NCBI GenBank assembly: GCA_947624305.1
Contig: CANQKC010000002.1
Location: 1-64,000, forward strand
Reading direction: 5' to 3'
DNA: 64,000 nt
Source of the DNA: an uncultured Monoglobus sp.
GTDB taxonomy: Bacteria > Bacillota > Clostridia > Monoglobales > Monoglobaceae
Shown here: one piece after another, positions 62,746 to 64,000 of the stretch
Layout: the number at the start of each line of letters is the position of its first letter
Position numbering within the stretch: the first letter of the stretch is position 1
Made by a program: the position numbers and the translations under genes
The notes under the pieces: model-generated
What the model saw: only the letters and a program-made list of their open reading frames with translations
What the model was told of the DNA's origin: nothing
Databases searched by the model: none

Positions 62746-63909
62746 TTAACCTCTCTTGTCATATAAATCCAAATTTTCCATCCATTTGTCTCGCTTTTTG
62801 GCAAAACTTATGCCGCCTTTTATACCTCGAAGCATTTGTCTGAATGAATATCCGTAATGCGAATGTGCATAGAACACACGATGCACCCATGCAACTGGCA
62901 GTAAAAACGGATATTGCTTTAAGTAGGTATATCTGTAATCAAGCATTTTTACCGTGGGAAAAAATAATTTTCTCACAATGCCCACATTGTCCTCATGCTT
63001 TGACGCCTGGGATATCATTACATTCCCGCTTTTATCGCCGAAAATTCCGCCGGTGAGCATATATTCAATAAATACCTCGGCGTCTTTTTCTTCGATCTCT
63101 GTATCAATTCCGAAAAACTGTTTTACAGCGTTCAGCGTTAGCACATACGCGTTCTCAAAATACTGTTCTTCACAGGCCCTGCGCACAAACTCAAAATCTA
63201 TATCGTTCCGATATTTTCTTACAAACAGGACTATATCCAGCAAACTCCGTATTCCCGCGCCTTCCCGAACCATGTGTTTCCCGAGATGGAGTATAAGGTG
63301 TGCCAGCATATATGTCGGTTCCAGCGTCAGTATGCCGCTATCTGTCCTTATTGTGTGGTTCGGAAAACGCTTGTCCCACTCAAGGCAGTTTACGCGGAAC
63401 TCTTCCTCAAGAGTGAAGAATATCTCCCAGAAGTGACGGCCCCGTTTAGCGTTCATGCCCATACTCTCTGCGGAAATCTCATAATCCTCAGATGCAAAAA
63501 GTTCCTTGACCCCGGAATATTTGTCCTTGCTGACAAAGATGTCAAAATCGCCCATGGTCCGAAACATTGCTTTATCTCCGTAAAGATCTCTCGCGACAAC
63601 AATTCCCTTGAGGCTGATCGGCTCAAGGCCGTTTTGCCTTAAAATATTGATCATTCTGTCAAACTCGTCAAAGCGGTCGCTCATGATCGTGAGGGTTTGC
63701 AGCATTAAAATGTGCCATTCCTGACGGTTAGCGGGTTTTTGCTCGTCCGGAAGCTTTTTTATCGCGCTCGCGAGCAGGCCGGAGATGTTTTGCTCATATG
63801 CCTTATCCCATATATATTGCCAGTCAATATCCTCCGGCGGCAAAGGCGGATCTTCATCAAAGATCGCCGCCTTGGACAGAGCTATTATATATGTCTGTTC
63901 GGGAGACAA
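62746..63909 (-). CDS. Nucleotidyltransferase-family protein leading the right locus (NTP_transf_5)
   Basis: A 387-residue paralog of the genes at 31761 and 34394. Residues 1-50 (MSPEQTYIIALSKAAIF through LLASAI) are identical to the middle-locus protein, after which the sequence diverges sharply, keeping only the core LKGIVVARDLYGDKAMFRTMGDFDIFV (about residues 98-124). TTG start after AAGGTGGTG. The function is unknown. Its promoter region is beyond the window. Confidence 0.75.
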   Translation of the reverse strand: MSPEQTYIIALSKAAIFDEDPPLPPEDIDWQYIWDKAYEQNISGLLASAIKKLPDEQKPANRQEWHILMLQTLTIMSDRFDEFDRMINILRQNGLEPISLKGIVVARDLYGDKAMFRTMGDFDIFVSKDKYSGVKELFASEDYEISAESMGMNAKRGRHFWEIFFTLEEEFRVNCLEWDKRFPNHTIRTDSGILTLEPTYMLAHLILHLGKHMVREGAGIRSLLDIVLFVRKYRNDIDFEFVRRACEEQYFENAYVLTLNAVKQFFGIDTEIEEKDAEVFIEYMLTGGIFGDKSGNVMISQASKHEDNVGIVRKLFFPTVKMLDYRYTYLKQYPFLLPVAWVHRVFYAHSHYGYSFRQMLRGIKGGISFAKKRDKWMENLDLYDKRG

Positions 63910-64000
63910 AGAAACACCACCTTACGCGTCCGACCGGCAAAGAAAAAGCCGATTGACAGGCTTTTGCGGTCCTGCGTCAAGCGCCGCCTGACCGCCCCTC
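63760..64000 (-). repeat. Inverted copy of the middle-locus leader and 5' end
   Basis: The reverse complement matches 34303-34543 nearly base for base, including the TTG start and the AAAAGCC/GGCTTTT hairpin. The window ends inside the repeat. By analogy a recombination site would lie about 10-35 bases further on. Confidence 0.9.

Noticed and set aside
1-64000. CRISPR arrays, prophage structural genes, insertion sequences with transposase
   Set aside because: No regularly spaced repeats, no phage head or tail genes and no transposase reading frames were recognised anywhere in the window.

Overview
The window looks like a chromosomal stretch from an AT-rich anaerobic member of the Clostridia (Bacillota). 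The signs are strong AGGAGG-type ribosome binding sites, tRNA genes with encoded CCA ends, a Tn916-like regulator/xis/int module, a UmuC/YolD pair, and corrinoid-dependent methyl transfer with a ferredoxin-type activator. No rRNA or CRISPR is present. I make no genus call.

Region 1 (1-8.43 kb) is the right part of an integrated mobilizable element. It carries a Y-family DNA polymerase with a YolD-like partner, a secreted small protein, a MobC/relaxase pair with a possible oriT, Orf7-like and Orf8-like regulators, an unexplained structured non-coding stretch, an excisionase and a tyrosine integrase. The integrase ends next to the 3' end of tRNA-Lys(CTT), the likely attachment site; the other end is not seen. 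tRNA-Leu(CAA) follows.

Region 2 (9.0-19.03 kb) is one minus-strand operon behind a near-consensus promoter. Its genes encode a corrinoid protein, a DUF2284 protein, a UroD-family methyltransferase, a RACo-type activator, an HTH-LicC-LicA fusion, a second LicC-like cytidylyltransferase, a non-pyrrolysine MttB-family methyltransferase and a BCCT transporter. It joins quaternary-amine uptake and demethylation to CDP-choline formation. A TTC(A/G)TGAAC motif recurs at the promoter and at the start of the HTH fusion gene.

Region 3 (19.2-64 kb) holds three surface-polysaccharide loci. The left locus (32.9 to 19.7 kb, minus) has LicD, glycosyltransferases, an acyltransferase, Wzy, Wzx, a CMP-sugar synthetase and an HpaI-type aldolase. 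The middle locus (34.4 to 52.0 kb, plus) ends in a phosphonate pathway (PEP mutase fusion, phosphonopyruvate decarboxylase, alcohol dehydrogenase) next to a LicD-like gene, suggesting 2-hydroxyethylphosphonate decoration. The right locus (63.9 to 52.3 kb, minus) has a TagD-like protein, a CDP-alcohol transferase, an EpsG-like polymerase, two CMP-sugar synthetases, an epimerase, a flippase and rmlB. Each locus begins with a paralogous nucleotidyltransferase gene of the NTP_transf_5 type.

The most striking feature lies between the left and middle loci. A tyrosine recombinase gene and an outward-facing promoter sit between two 21-bp inverted repeats (32999-33019 and 34270-34290), which looks like a self-contained invertible promoter choosing between two divergent loci. 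The start of the right locus is a near-identical inverted copy of the start of the middle locus, so a third recombination site probably lies just beyond the window. Separately, three genes (mttB-like, acyltransferase, cytidylyltransferase) contain G9 tracts typical of slipped-strand phase variation; all three are currently in frame. An rmlB fragment and a glf remnant mark past recombination at the locus edges.
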